Shown piece by piece: positions 17,549 to 27,437 of a stretch of 64,000 nucleotides of DNA. The stretch's first letter is position 1. Each line of letters begins with the position of its first letter. Origin of the DNA: Phyllobacterium zundukense (lineage in GTDB: Bacteria > Pseudomonadota > Alphaproteobacteria > Rhizobiales > Rhizobiaceae). The DNA lies in the NCBI RefSeq assembly GCF_025452195.1, contig NZ_CP104972.1, positions 124,001-188,000 on the forward strand, read 5' to 3'. The notes under the pieces are model-generated. The model saw nothing but the letters and a program-made list of their open reading frames with translations, searched no databases and had not been told where the DNA came from. The translations under genes and the position numbers were made by a program.

Positions 17549-18496
17549 ATGTACACTTACATCGGAAAGCGGCTGTTGCTCGCCATACCGACTTTGATCA
17601 TCATATCGATCTTTGCGTTCTCCCTGCAAAAGCTTCTGCCAGGCGATCCAATCCTGGCGATGGCGGGTGAGGAGCGGGACCCGCAGGTGATCGAATTCCT
17701 GCGTGACAAGTATCGTCTGAACGATCCCGTGGTCTATCAGTATTTCTATTGGGTTGGCGCAGTGGTCCAGGGTGATTTCGGCATTTCCCTGCGGACCAAC
17801 CAGCCGGTGCTTTCATTGATTGCGGAAAAGCTTCCGGTCACGATCCAGCTTGCGATCATGGCAATGATATTCGCGCTCGCCATCGGCGTTCCTATCGGCA
17901 TCCTGGCGGCCGTCAAGAAGAACACATGGATCGACTACATCGCCAATATCGTTGCGCTATCAGGTCTATCGGTGCCGAATTTCTGGATGGGGATCATGCT
18001 CATCCTTCTTGTCTCCGTCAAACTGGGCTGGCTTCCCGCCTCGGGTTATGAGCCGTTTTTCGACAATCCGGTACGGTCCCTGCAAACAATGATCATGCCG
18101 GCCTTCGTTCTAGGGTTGGCGCTTGCGGCAACCCTGATGCGGCATACGCGGTCATCCATGCTCAGCGTATTACGTTCCGACTACATTCGAACGGCGAGAG
18201 CCAAAGGCGTTTCGGAAAAGGCGGTCATCCTGCAGCATAGTTTTCGCAATGCGCTTCTGCCGATCGTCACGCTCACCGCCCTTCTCTTCGGAGAGCTGCT
18301 TGCAGGCGCGGTCCTTACGGAGCAAATTTTCACCATTCCCGGCTTTGGCAAGCTCATCGTCGATGCTGTTTTCAACCGCGATTATGCGGTGGTCCAGGGC
18401 GTTGTTCTGTGTACGGCGATCGGCTTCATCCTGATGAATCTCGTCGCTGATGTGCTCTACGTCCTGCTCAATCCCAGAATGAGGGCGGCGCTATGA
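17549..18496 (+). CDS. Peptide ABC transporter permease, DppB/GsiC type
   Basis: A 315-residue inner-membrane protein with six predicted helices, starting MYTYIGKRLLLAIPTLIIIS as usual for DppB-type permeases. The EAA region is YIRTARAKGVSEKAVILQHS. I choose the ATG at 17549, because the upstream in-frame ATG at 17519 abuts the strong hairpin and would add an atypical leader. Its stop overlaps the next start by four bases. It forms the channel with the DppC-type subunit. Confidence 0.9.
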   Translation: MYTYIGKRLLLAIPTLIIISIFAFSLQKLLPGDPILAMAGEERDPQVIEFLRDKYRLNDPVVYQYFYWVGAVVQGDFGISLRTNQPVLSLIAEKLPVTIQLAIMAMIFALAIGVPIGILAAVKKNTWIDYIANIVALSGLSVPNFWMGIMLILLVSVKLGWLPASGYEPFFDNPVRSLQTMIMPAFVLGLALAATLMRHTRSSMLSVLRSDYIRTARAKGVSEKAVILQHSFRNALLPIVTLTALLFGELLAGAVLTEQIFTIPGFGKLIVDAVFNRDYAVVQGVVLCTAIGFILMNLVADVLYVLLNPRMRAAL

Positions 18497-19371
18497 CGAT
18501 GCTGCAACAAACCCTGCAGATAGCCCCCCAGAACGTGCGTTCCGGCAACCGTGCCTGGAGAAAGCTCAAGGCCAACAAAAGCGCCGTCGTGGGGCTGGTC
18601 ATCATTATTTTTTTCGTGACTCTTGCCGTCATTGCGCCGCTGCTGCCTATCGCCGATCCCATGGCCACAAGCTGGTCGGCAATCCGCAAGGCGCCATCGG
18701 CGGCACATTGGCTGGGGACGGATGACATCGGCCGCGACATTCTCTCCCGCATGATCTGGGGTGCCCGGGCATCGCTGATGGCGGGCGTCTTCTCGGTCGG
18801 CATCGCAGTGGCCATTGGCGTTCCTCTCGGCCTGATATCCGGCTATTTCGGTGGGTGGGTCGATATGATCATTTCCCGCGTCACCGAGGCCTTCCTCGCT
18901 ATGCCATTTCTCATTATGGCGATCGCGCTCGCTGCCTTTCTCGGGCCAAGCCTGTTCAATGCGATGATTGCAATCGGTCTGTCGGCGATGCCGCTTTTCG
19001 TGCGTTTGACCCGCGGTCAGGTCCTCAGCGTGAAGACAGAAGATTATGTGGAGGGCGCCCGGTCCATCGGTCTTAGTCACTACCAGATCATTACACGTTA
19101 CATCCTGCCGAATGTCTTCTCGCCGCTTCTGGTTCAGGCAAGTCTGACAATCGCGACCGCAATCATCGCCGAAGCCAGCCTGTCGTTTCTGGGCCTGGGG
19201 CAGCAGCCCCCTGCTCCGAGCTGGGGCTCGATGCTCAACGTGGCAAAAAACTTCCTGTCGCAAGCCCCATGGATGGCAATGTGGCCAGGTGCTGCAATCT
19301 TCCTGGTCGTTATCGGCTTCAATCTTCTTGGTGACGGTTTGCGCGACGCCCTCGATCCGCGCGAAGCATGA
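18493..19371 (+). CDS. Peptide ABC transporter permease, DppC/GsiD type
   Basis: A 292-residue membrane protein with the DppC layout: an N-terminal RAWRKLKANKSAVVGLVIII segment, HWLGTDDIGRDILSRMIWGA (the GTDxxGRD motif) and an EAA loop YVEGARSIGLSHYQIITRYI. It starts within the last four bases of the DppB-type gene. The gamma-glutamyltransferase gene starts 21 bases after its stop. Confidence 0.92.
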   Translation: MTMLQQTLQIAPQNVRSGNRAWRKLKANKSAVVGLVIIIFFVTLAVIAPLLPIADPMATSWSAIRKAPSAAHWLGTDDIGRDILSRMIWGARASLMAGVFSVGIAVAIGVPLGLISGYFGGWVDMIISRVTEAFLAMPFLIMAIALAAFLGPSLFNAMIAIGLSAMPLFVRLTRGQVLSVKTEDYVEGARSIGLSHYQIITRYILPNVFSPLLVQASLTIATAIIAEASLSFLGLGQQPPAPSWGSMLNVAKNFLSQAPWMAMWPGAAIFLVVIGFNLLGDGLRDALDPREA

Positions 19372-19392
19372 ATATTCAAAAAGGAAACTTCT

Positions 19393-21180
19393 ATGACTGC
19401 ATTTACGACTCGGCCCGAAATCCTGGGGACATTCGGCGTCGTCACCTCAACGCACTGGATCGCTTCCGCCGTCGGGATGAGTATCCTGGAAAAGGGCGGC
19501 AACGCATTCGATGCTGCCGTTGCAACAGGTTTCACGCTCCAGATCGTCGAACCACATTTGAATGGTCCCGGTGGCGACATGCCGGCCATCATCTATTCGA
19601 AGAGAAAGGACAAGGTCGAGGTCCTTTGCGCGCAGGGACCGGCCCCCGCGGGTGCTACGATCGGCCACTACAAGGGTGAAGGACTTGACCTCATCCCCGG
19701 TGATGGATTGTTGGCCACTGTTATTCCCGGATCATTCGACGGCTGGATGCTCATGCTTCGCGACTATGGCACGCTTTCCGTTCGCGATGTTCTTGAGCCG
19801 GCTATCTATTATGCTGCAAGCGGTCACCCCGTTCTTCCGCGTGTGGCGGCCACCATCGATGGATTGAGCCGGTTCTTTCGCAAGGAGTGGCCGACATCCT
19901 TTGAAACCTGGTTGCCTGGCGGCAGTGCACCCGAGCCTTATTCCAATTTCAGGAATCCGGTCCTTGCCGAAACCTGGAAGCGCATCATTGCCGAAGCCGA
20001 AACCAGGAAAAATCGCGAAGACCAGATCGACGCGGCGCGCAATGCCTTCTATCGCGGTTTCGTTGCCGAAAAGATCGCCGATTACCTGAAAAACGCCGAG
20101 GTCATGGATGCAAGCGGCAATCGGCACAAGGCCGTGCTCACGGCCGATGACATGGCGAAGTGGAAGGCGAGCGTCGAAATACCCCAAACTTACGACTATC
20201 ACGGCTGGACCATCGCCAAGACAGGCCTCTGGGGCCAGGGGCCGGTACTCCTGCAATCGCTCGCCCTTCTGAAGGATTTCGATCTCGCGTCCATGGATCC
20301 GAACGGCGCCGACTTCATCCATACGGTGATAGAAGCCATGAAGCTCGGATATGCCGACCGGGAAGTCTACTACGGCGACCCGGCATTCTGTGATGTTCCG
20401 ATGCAGCATCTCCTGTCCGACACTTACAACGATGAGCGTCGAAAGCTGATATCCGCTGAGACTTCAATGGAGCTTCGGCCTGGCACAATCGCGGGCTTCG
20501 AACCGCAATATGATCTGACGATAGCCATGCTGGCTGGCATGAGTTCGACGAAAGGTCCCGTCTACGAGCCGACGATGGCGCATCTATCGGAAAAGCGCGG
20601 CGATACGGTCCATATCGATGTCATCGACCGCGAGGGGAACATGGTGTCCGTCACGCCGTCCGGCGGCTGGTTGCAATCGTCGCCCACCATTCCCGGCCTC
20701 GGCTTCTGCCTGAACTCCCGCGCCCAGATGTTTTGGCTGAGCGAGGGTCTGCCGACGTCGCTTACTCCGGGCAAGCGACCGCGCACCACCCTCACCCCGA
20801 CGATTGCGCTCTTTGAGGGCCGACCAGCCATGGCATTTGGCACGCCCGGCGGCGACCAGCAGGATCAATGGCAGCTTCCGTTTTTCCTGCGCCACGTCCA
20901 CCACGGAATGAATCTTCAGGCGGCGATCGACCAGCCGCTGTTCCATACGACACATTTTCCCAGCAGCTTCTATCCCCGCACCAGTCAGCCGGGCAACATC
21001 ACCGTTGAGGCCGGTGTGGGAGCGGAGGTACTCGACGCACTGCGCCGGAAGGGTCACGAAATCACTGTGGCCGATCCCTGGACGGTGGGGCGTATGACCG
21101 CCGCCAAGCGCGATGCAGACGGTTTATTACGCGCTGCAGCTACACCCAGATTGATGCAAGCCTATGCAGTAGGACGGTAG
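19393..21180 (+). CDS. Gamma-glutamyltransferase family hydrolase, cytoplasmic type
   Basis: A 595-residue Ntn-hydrolase precursor. The N-terminal part has the usual KGGNAFDAAVATGFTLQIVE and LNGPGGD motifs. The nucleophile Thr405 lies in GDTVHIDVIDREGNMVSVT, where autoproteolysis should give large and small subunits; the common TTH reads TVH, but the first Thr is kept. SGGWLQ replaces the usual substrate-loop variant. No signal peptide is present, so the enzyme should act in the cytoplasm, unlike the periplasmic Ggt of E. coli. Placed between permease and ATPase genes, it probably cleaves the gamma-glutamyl bond of the imported peptide (for example glutathione). Confidence 0.88.
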   Translation: MTAFTTRPEILGTFGVVTSTHWIASAVGMSILEKGGNAFDAAVATGFTLQIVEPHLNGPGGDMPAIIYSKRKDKVEVLCAQGPAPAGATIGHYKGEGLDLIPGDGLLATVIPGSFDGWMLMLRDYGTLSVRDVLEPAIYYAASGHPVLPRVAATIDGLSRFFRKEWPTSFETWLPGGSAPEPYSNFRNPVLAETWKRIIAEAETRKNREDQIDAARNAFYRGFVAEKIADYLKNAEVMDASGNRHKAVLTADDMAKWKASVEIPQTYDYHGWTIAKTGLWGQGPVLLQSLALLKDFDLASMDPNGADFIHTVIEAMKLGYADREVYYGDPAFCDVPMQHLLSDTYNDERRKLISAETSMELRPGTIAGFEPQYDLTIAMLAGMSSTKGPVYEPTMAHLSEKRGDTVHIDVIDREGNMVSVTPSGGWLQSSPTIPGLGFCLNSRAQMFWLSEGLPTSLTPGKRPRTTLTPTIALFEGRPAMAFGTPGGDQQDQWQLPFFLRHVHHGMNLQAAIDQPLFHTTHFPSSFYPRTSQPGNITVEAGVGAEVLDALRRKGHEITVADPWTVGRMTAAKRDADGLLRAAATPRLMQAYAVGR

Positions 21181-21186
21181 CCGACG

Positions 21187-23046
21187 ATGACGAACACCCT
21201 AGCAGCCACTGTTCCGGAAAATACTACCAACACTGCCAGGCCCAAGCCTGTCCTGTCGGTTGAAGGACTGTCCACGTCGTTCAGCGTTGATGGTGATTGG
21301 AAAAACGTGGTGCGCGACGTGTCGTTTGACGTCATGCCCGGCGAGACTGTTGCCATCGTTGGCGAGTCCGGTTCGGGCAAGAGCGTCACCTCACTCTCCA
21401 TCATGCGGCTCCTCGCCAAGGGTACGAGCCGCATCAATGGCAAGATCATGCTGAACGGCAAGGATCTTCTGTCGCTTACGGACAGGCAGATGCGCGATGT
21501 ACGCGGCAATGACGCGTCGATGATCTTTCAGGAACCGATGACCAGCCTCAACCCGATTTTCACGATCGGCCGGCAAATATCGGAAGCTTTGACTTGCCAC
21601 AGCAATCTGTCGCAGGCCGACGCGCGTGCCGAAACGATACGGCTCCTGGAAAAAGTGCGCATCCCCAACGCCTCATCACGGTTCGACGAATATCCGCACC
21701 AGTTTTCCGGCGGTATGCGCCAGCGTGTGATGATCGCCATGGCCCTCGCCAGCCGGCCAAAACTTCTCATTGCCGATGAGCCTACAACGGCGCTGGATGT
21801 AACAATTCAGGGCCAGATTCTCGATCTGATCAAGGTTTTGCAGGAAGAGGAAGGTATGGCCGTTCTCTTCATCACCCATGATATGGGCGTGGTCGCGGAG
21901 ATTTCCGACCGCACAATTGTTATGTATCGCGGTGAGGCGGTCGAGAGCGGCCCGACCGACGATATCTTCCATCGCGGCAAACACCCGTATACGCGCGCCC
22001 TGCTTTCCGCCGTACCGCGATTGGGTTCGATGAAGGACAGCCGTTGGCCGCTGCGGTTTCCGATCGTCGATATTGCCACAGGCGTTTCCACCGTCCCGAC
22101 CGAAGTCGCAGATACAGTCGACAAGCGCAAGACACCCATCCTTGAAGTCAAGAACCTCACGACCCGCTTCGATATCCGCTCCGGTCTGTTCGGGCGCAAG
22201 TCGGGTGCCATCCACGCAGTGGAAAACGTCTCCTTCGATCTGTTCCAGGGCGAAACGCTCGCCCTCGTCGGCGAGTCCGGCTGCGGAAAATCCACAACCG
22301 GCCGCTCGATCACCCGGCTGGTGCAACCCGACAGTGGCGAGGTTTACCTCGACGGCTACAATGTACTCACTCTGGACCAGGCGAGCCTGCGCAATATGCG
22401 CAAGAGCATCCAGATGATCTTCCAGGACCCTTTCGCCAGCCTCAATCCACGCATGAGTGTCGGCGCAACGATCGCCGAACCCTTCATTGCCCACAGGCTT
22501 GGAACCAAGAAACAAGCGCAGGACAAAACCGTCGACCTGCTCGAACGTGTCGGTTTGACCGCGGATATGATGAAACGCTATCCGCATGAGTTCTCCGGTG
22601 GCCAACGTCAACGTATCGCCATCGCGCGTGCGCTCGCTCTTGATCCAAAGGTCATCGTTGCCGACGAGTCCGTCTCTGCACTCGACGTTTCCATCAAGGC
22701 GCAGGTGGTCAATCTGCTGCTTGATCTGCAACAGAGCTTCAATCTGGCATTCCTGTTCATTTCCCACGATATGGCCGTGGTCGAGCGCGTTAGCCACCGG
22801 GTCGCCGTCATGTACCTTGGTGAAATCGTTGAAATTGGCCCGCGCGCCGCGGTGTTCGAAAATCCCCAGCACGACTATACGAAAAAACTGATAGCTGCGG
22901 TGCCCGTGCCCGATCCCGCGCGCCGCGCGATCAAGCGCGACGTTGCGACCGATGAACTGAAAAACCCTGTGCGGTCCGTCGACTATTTGCCGCCGGTCCG
23001 CAAATATTGTGAGGTGTCGAATGGACACCTCGTTCAAGTCGGGTGA
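21187..23046 (+). CDS. Fused double ATP-binding protein of a peptide importer (GsiA/DppDF type)
   Basis: A 619-residue protein with two complete ABC ATPase domains. The first has Walker A GESGSGKS (59-66), FSGGMRQRVMIAMAL and LLIADEPTTALD. The second has GESGCGKS, FSGGQRQRIAIARALALDP and VIVADESVSALD, in the second half. Single-chain double ATPases are typical of glutathione importer GsiA and related rhizobial peptide systems. It starts 6 bases after the gamma-glutamyltransferase stop and completes the importer. The stop lies about 50 bases from the end of the convergent operon. Confidence 0.93.
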   Translation: MTNTLAATVPENTTNTARPKPVLSVEGLSTSFSVDGDWKNVVRDVSFDVMPGETVAIVGESGSGKSVTSLSIMRLLAKGTSRINGKIMLNGKDLLSLTDRQMRDVRGNDASMIFQEPMTSLNPIFTIGRQISEALTCHSNLSQADARAETIRLLEKVRIPNASSRFDEYPHQFSGGMRQRVMIAMALASRPKLLIADEPTTALDVTIQGQILDLIKVLQEEEGMAVLFITHDMGVVAEISDRTIVMYRGEAVESGPTDDIFHRGKHPYTRALLSAVPRLGSMKDSRWPLRFPIVDIATGVSTVPTEVADTVDKRKTPILEVKNLTTRFDIRSGLFGRKSGAIHAVENVSFDLFQGETLALVGESGCGKSTTGRSITRLVQPDSGEVYLDGYNVLTLDQASLRNMRKSIQMIFQDPFASLNPRMSVGATIAEPFIAHRLGTKKQAQDKTVDLLERVGLTADMMKRYPHEFSGGQRQRIAIARALALDPKVIVADESVSALDVSIKAQVVNLLLDLQQSFNLAFLFISHDMAVVERVSHRVAVMYLGEIVEIGPRAAVFENPQHDYTKKLIAAVPVPDPARRAIKRDVATDELKNPVRSVDYLPPVRKYCEVSNGHLVQVG

Positions 23047-23097
23047 CGAAATCGATAGCCAACTAATCGGAATACCGCGCAAGCAGCATCGTTCAAT

Positions 23098-24780
23098 TCA
23101 GATTATCTGGCGGGCACGCGGGTCGGGAATGGGAACGGCAGCCATCAGCGCGCGGGTGTATTCGTCCTTTGGCGATTCGAAAACCTCGCGCCGCGTGCCC
23201 ATCTCGACTATCCGGCCTGCTCTCATGACGGCGACATTATGCGACATACGCTCAATCACGGCCATGTCATGCGAGATGAAGAGGTAGGCCAACCCCATCG
23301 TTTCCTGCAATTCGAGCATCAGATCGAGAACGCGAGCCCGCACCGAAACATCGAGCGCAGCCACGCTCTCGTCTGCAACGATGAGCTTTGGCTCCAAGGC
23401 AAGAGCGCGCGCAATGCAGATGCGCTGGCGCTGACCGCCGGAAAACTCGTGTGGATAGCGGCTGGCGGCGTCAGCCTGCAGGCCGACACGGCGGAGCAGT
23501 TCGGCGATACGATCGTCTCGCTCGCCCTTGTCGGCGAGACCGTGAATGATCAGTGGTTCTGCTATCGCAGCGCCCACAGCCATACGCGGGTCCAGCGAAG
23601 CATAAGGGTCCTGAAAGATCATCTGCGCCGAGCGTCGGATGGGCTGCATCTGGCGTGCGCTCAGCCCGCCAATATTCTTTCCATCGATCACCACATCACC
23701 CGTGAATGGGATCAGGCCGAGCACGGCCTTGCCGGTCGTCGATTTGCCCGAGCCGCTTTCACCAACAAGGCCGAGCGTTTCGCCCGGACGAAGCTCGAAT
23801 GATACATCTGTAACAGCGGAAACAGGTGGCTTGCCCTTGAACAGCCAACGCGTCGGACTTCCATAAGTAACGTTGAGATTGCGCGCAAGGAGGACTGGCG
23901 AACGGTCTGGCACCTTCCCGCGCGCAATTTCAGAACCGACGCGCGGTGGTCCGTCCGTCCCCGCATGGGCACCAAGGCGAGGGACGGCGGCAAGCAACTG
24001 TCGCGTGTAGAGCTTCGTCGGACGGTCGAAGACCGTCATGGCACTGCCTTGTTCAATGATCCGCCCGTTCTGCATGATCGCAACACGGTCGGCCATCTCG
24101 GCGACCACGCCCATATCATGGGTGATCAGGATGATCGACGCCCCGAATTCCTGCTTCATTTCCCGCATCAGTTTGAGGATCTGCGCCTGTACGGTGACAT
24201 CGAGCGCTGTCGTCGGCTCGTCGGCAATCAGGACCTTCGGTCTGCACGAAAGAGCCATCGCTATCATGACCCGTTGGCGCATGCCACCGGAGAGTTCGTG
24301 CGGATATTGCGTCAGGCGGCGGCCGGGCTCGGTGATGTGGACTGCGTCGAGCATTTGCCGGGCTATCGCTTCAGCCTTGCCGCTTTCGGCCGCCTGATGC
24401 TCGCGGATCGCTTCGATGAGTTGTGTTCCGATTGAAAGCACAGGATTGAGCGACGTCATCGGTTCCTGAAAAACCATGGCTATATCGCCGCCGCGTACGC
24501 TCCGCATTGCACGATCGGATAGCTTGGTCAGCTCGCGATCGCCGAGCTTGATGCTGCCTGATGCAATCTGCAGCGATGCCTTGGGTAATAGTTGCATGAT
24601 TGACAGCGACGTTACGGATTTACCAGATCCCGACTCCCCGGCGATACACAAGGTCTCGCCGGGATTGAGATTAAAGCTAACGTCCTGAAGAACACGCCGC
24701 CTGCCTTCCGGCGTGCGGGCGTCCACACACAGATCTCGTACTGACAGGACTGGCACGGATGCTGGTGTAACCAATTTCAC
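23098..24780 (-). CDS. Fused double ATP-binding protein of a second peptide-type importer
   Basis: A 560-residue protein with two ABC domains: Walker A GESGSGKS in both halves, LSGGMRQRVMIAMALSCRP and FSGGQRQRICIARALALEP as signatures, and IADEPTTALD and VADESVAALD as Walker B. It is the last gene of the AmiC/ANTAR operon, and its start overlaps the stop of the formamidase-family gene by four bases. It is a paralogue of the double ATPase at 21187-23046 on the opposite strand. It should energise the two permeases encoded upstream. Confidence 0.92.
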   Translation of the reverse strand: MKLVTPASVPVLSVRDLCVDARTPEGRRRVLQDVSFNLNPGETLCIAGESGSGKSVTSLSIMQLLPKASLQIASGSIKLGDRELTKLSDRAMRSVRGGDIAMVFQEPMTSLNPVLSIGTQLIEAIREHQAAESGKAEAIARQMLDAVHITEPGRRLTQYPHELSGGMRQRVMIAMALSCRPKVLIADEPTTALDVTVQAQILKLMREMKQEFGASIILITHDMGVVAEMADRVAIMQNGRIIEQGSAMTVFDRPTKLYTRQLLAAVPRLGAHAGTDGPPRVGSEIARGKVPDRSPVLLARNLNVTYGSPTRWLFKGKPPVSAVTDVSFELRPGETLGLVGESGSGKSTTGKAVLGLIPFTGDVVIDGKNIGGLSARQMQPIRRSAQMIFQDPYASLDPRMAVGAAIAEPLIIHGLADKGERDDRIAELLRRVGLQADAASRYPHEFSGGQRQRICIARALALEPKLIVADESVAALDVSVRARVLDLMLELQETMGLAYLFISHDMAVIERMSHNVAVMRAGRIVEMGTRREVFESPKDEYTRALMAAVPIPDPRARQII

Positions 24781-25721
24781 GCGAACACGATCCTCGGGAA
24801 GTAGAACGAAACCACCCAGTTGGGCGCGTCAACGATCTCGCTGATCCGCAGATCGCCACAAACCGAGCAGAGCAGGTAGGCATCGATCGGGCTCATACCG
24901 TGCTCAACCCCGAGCAGATCGATCATACGCATAAGGCTTTCGCGTGCGCCCGTCATAAGATCAGGCCCAACACCTGTCGTCACCTCATAGCCCGCACCAT
25001 CGAGATGGCGGGTGACCGGCTGTGTCGTCGTAAACCTTGGACTTTTCAGCCGGGCGTCCTTAACGAGTTCGATAGTGGCTTCGACCTCCATCTGGCTTTC
25101 GATGGCCGTGCCGCAAACTTCGCCATCGCCCTGCGCCGCATGTGTGTCGCCAATGGAAAACAGCGCGCCTTCGACTTCCACCGGAAGATAAAGCGTTACG
25201 CCCGCCGTCAGATCGCGGATATCCATATTGCCACCGACCTGCCGCGGTGGCACCACCGAGTGCAATCCCGGTTCCGCAGGAGCAACACCGATTGTACCGG
25301 CAAAGGGCTTCAGGGGAACGCGTCCGCCCGGACCATAAAGCGAAGGTGTCATGGCGACGGGGTCATAAGTCCACATATGCAAAGCCGGTTCTGCAAACTG
25401 ATCCGCAAGCAGGCCGAATCCCGGAATATTAGCCGTCCAGCCGACGCCTGAAGGCACGAAGCGGCGAAGTGTGACCTTTAGCGCATCACCGGGTTTGGCA
25501 CCCTCCACGTAGACCGGGCCCGTAACAGGATTGATCTTGCCGAAGTCGAGATTGGAAAGGGTTTCAAGCGTCGCACCCTTGCCGAGTTGCCCACCGGAGG
25601 AGTCCAGACATTCGAAATGGATTGTCTCGCCGGCCTTGGCGACAAGAGCAGGCTCGAAGTCGCGGTTCCAGCCGAAATGATGTCTCGCACGATGGATGGT
25701 GTGGGTGCAGGCAACGCACAT
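24777..25721 (-). CDS. Acetamidase/formamidase family enzyme
   Basis: A 314-residue protein of the FmdA/AmdA family: GWNRDFEPALVAKAGETIHF near the start, NPVTGPVYVEGAKPGDALKV, then GNMDIRDLTAGVTLYLPVEV, and FSIGDTHAAQGDGEVCGTAI, the conserved metal-site region. Family members hydrolyse formamide, acetamide or related short amides to ammonia and the acid. It is cytoplasmic and carried within a transporter operon headed by an amide-sensor-like pair. This suggests the transported compound carries an amide that this enzyme cleaves, or that it is regulated by amide supply. Confidence 0.9.
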   Translation of the reverse strand: MCVACTHTIHRARHHFGWNRDFEPALVAKAGETIHFECLDSSGGQLGKGATLETLSNLDFGKINPVTGPVYVEGAKPGDALKVTLRRFVPSGVGWTANIPGFGLLADQFAEPALHMWTYDPVAMTPSLYGPGGRVPLKPFAGTIGVAPAEPGLHSVVPPRQVGGNMDIRDLTAGVTLYLPVEVEGALFSIGDTHAAQGDGEVCGTAIESQMEVEATIELVKDARLKSPRFTTTQPVTRHLDGAGYEVTTGVGPDLMTGARESLMRMIDLLGVEHGMSPIDAYLLCSVCGDLRISEIVDAPNWVVSFYFPRIVFA

Positions 25722-25790
25722 GGCAGCTCTCCAGAAAATTGAATATCATTCCCCGGGACTTTTTACGCCCCGGGGATCACACGAAGGCGA

Positions 25791-27410
25791 TTACTGCTTC
25801 ACGTAGATGGCGTCGTAGTTGATGACGCGGGTTGGATCGATATAGATATTGTCGGCACCGCCCATGCGCACCGACTTGGCAACGACGCGCCGCTCGTTGA
25901 TAAGCGGAATCCACGGAGCATCGGCCATGATGTCTGTGAATATCTTGCCCCATGTAGCCGAGCGTTCGGCCACCTTAGCCGGATCAGACATCGAATCCGC
26001 AGCAACCGCCCGTTTGTCGATATCCTGATTGCAATACCAGGACCAATTCCAGCCACCGGCTACAGCGCCGGAGCAGCCGAGGATTGGTCCGTAGAAATTC
26101 GACGGGTCCGGAAAGTCCGCGATCCAGGCCATGCCGCCAGACCAGATCATGGGTGCTTCACCCTCGGTCCCGCCTGCAGCGATAACGTTCGCTTGCGCCA
26201 GCGCGCGAACTTCCGCCTTCACGCCGACAGCCGCCAAATCCTGCTGAATCGCCTGCGCTATACGCGGCTGTGGATCTGTGTTGGTGGAGTAGAGCACGGT
26301 TTCGAAACCGGTCGGGAACCCTGCCTCCGCCAGCAGCGCTTTGGCCTTTTCAACGTCATAGGCATAGCCGGTAAAGCTCTTGTCATAGCCCGGCATTAGT
26401 GGCGGAAGCGGCTGGTTCGCCGCCGTCGCACGGCCGTTCAGGATACGCGTAATGCGATCCTTGTTGATTGCCATGTTGAGCGCTTGGCGAACCTTAAGAT
26501 TGTCGAGGGGCTTTACCTTCGTGTTCAACGTAATGTAGCCGGTTTGAAGTTGTTGGCCATCGACGATCATCTTCGGACCATCGGCAGAGTTCTTGATCTC
26601 GAGAAACTTTGCCGGAGGTATGCCATCGCCGGCGATGTCGACTTCGCCCTTTTGCAGGCGAAGGAGTGCCACGAGCGGCTCCTGACCGACCTCGACCGTG
26701 AATTTGTCGATATGCGGCATATCCTTGACGAAATAATCCGGATTGCGTTCAAAGACGAGGTGCTGACCAATTGTCCAATCCTTGAGAACAAAGGTGCCGG
26801 AGCCGACCGGCTTCTTGCCGAAATCGCCGCCCGCTGCCTCGACTGCTTCGTGCGGAACGACGGAAGCAAAATTGATTGCAAGGACGTGGAGGAAGGTCGC
26901 GTCAGGACGGGACAGGTGGAAGATGACAGTCGAGTCGTCCGGCGCCGCAATACCTTCCAATGTGGTCGTCTTGCCACCTGTGACGTCTTCATACCCCTTG
27001 ATCGACCCGAAGAAACCAGCGCCGGGTCCTTGAGTCTTTGGATTTACAGCCCGCTCGATTGAATATTTCACGTCGGAGGCCACGACTTCGCGGCCGTTTG
27101 TAAACTTCACACCCTTGCGAAGCTTGAACGTGTAAGTGAGGCCATCATCCGAAACCCCGAACGTCTCGGCGAGCGATGGAATCAGATTGGCCGTTCCTGG
27201 TTCATAATCCATCAGCCGGGAATAAAGGCTCTTGATCATCGACCAGTTGACCCAGTCGTAACCGATCGCTGGATCAAGGGTGGCGATGTCATCCTTATAG
27301 GTAACGATGATATCGCCGCCTTGTTGGGGCGTATCCTGTGCAAACGAAGGCAGTGGCGTGAGTGCCAGTACCGTCGCAATTGTTGTGTTTCTAAGCCAGC
27401 TTTTGAACAT
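25791..27410 (-). CDS. ABC transporter solute-binding protein (family 5)
   Basis: A 539-residue periplasmic protein. It starts MFKSWLRNTTIATVLALTPL with signal-peptide cleavage after SFA. The family-5 motifs include YEPGTANLIPSLAETFGVSD, YTFKLRKGVKFTNGREVVAS and VKYSIERAVNPKT. It follows the two permease genes by 27 bases and precedes the formamidase-family gene by 69 bases. It probably binds an oligopeptide-like or amide-bearing solute; it is not a close copy of the binding protein at 15963. Confidence 0.92.
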   Translation of the reverse strand: MFKSWLRNTTIATVLALTPLPSFAQDTPQQGGDIIVTYKDDIATLDPAIGYDWVNWSMIKSLYSRLMDYEPGTANLIPSLAETFGVSDDGLTYTFKLRKGVKFTNGREVVASDVKYSIERAVNPKTQGPGAGFFGSIKGYEDVTGGKTTTLEGIAAPDDSTVIFHLSRPDATFLHVLAINFASVVPHEAVEAAGGDFGKKPVGSGTFVLKDWTIGQHLVFERNPDYFVKDMPHIDKFTVEVGQEPLVALLRLQKGEVDIAGDGIPPAKFLEIKNSADGPKMIVDGQQLQTGYITLNTKVKPLDNLKVRQALNMAINKDRITRILNGRATAANQPLPPLMPGYDKSFTGYAYDVEKAKALLAEAGFPTGFETVLYSTNTDPQPRIAQAIQQDLAAVGVKAEVRALAQANVIAAGGTEGEAPMIWSGGMAWIADFPDPSNFYGPILGCSGAVAGGWNWSWYCNQDIDKRAVAADSMSDPAKVAERSATWGKIFTDIMADAPWIPLINERRVVAKSVRMGGADNIYIDPTRVINYDAIYVKQ

Positions 27411-27437
27411 TTTGTTCCCCTTTTTGGTTGTTGGAAT

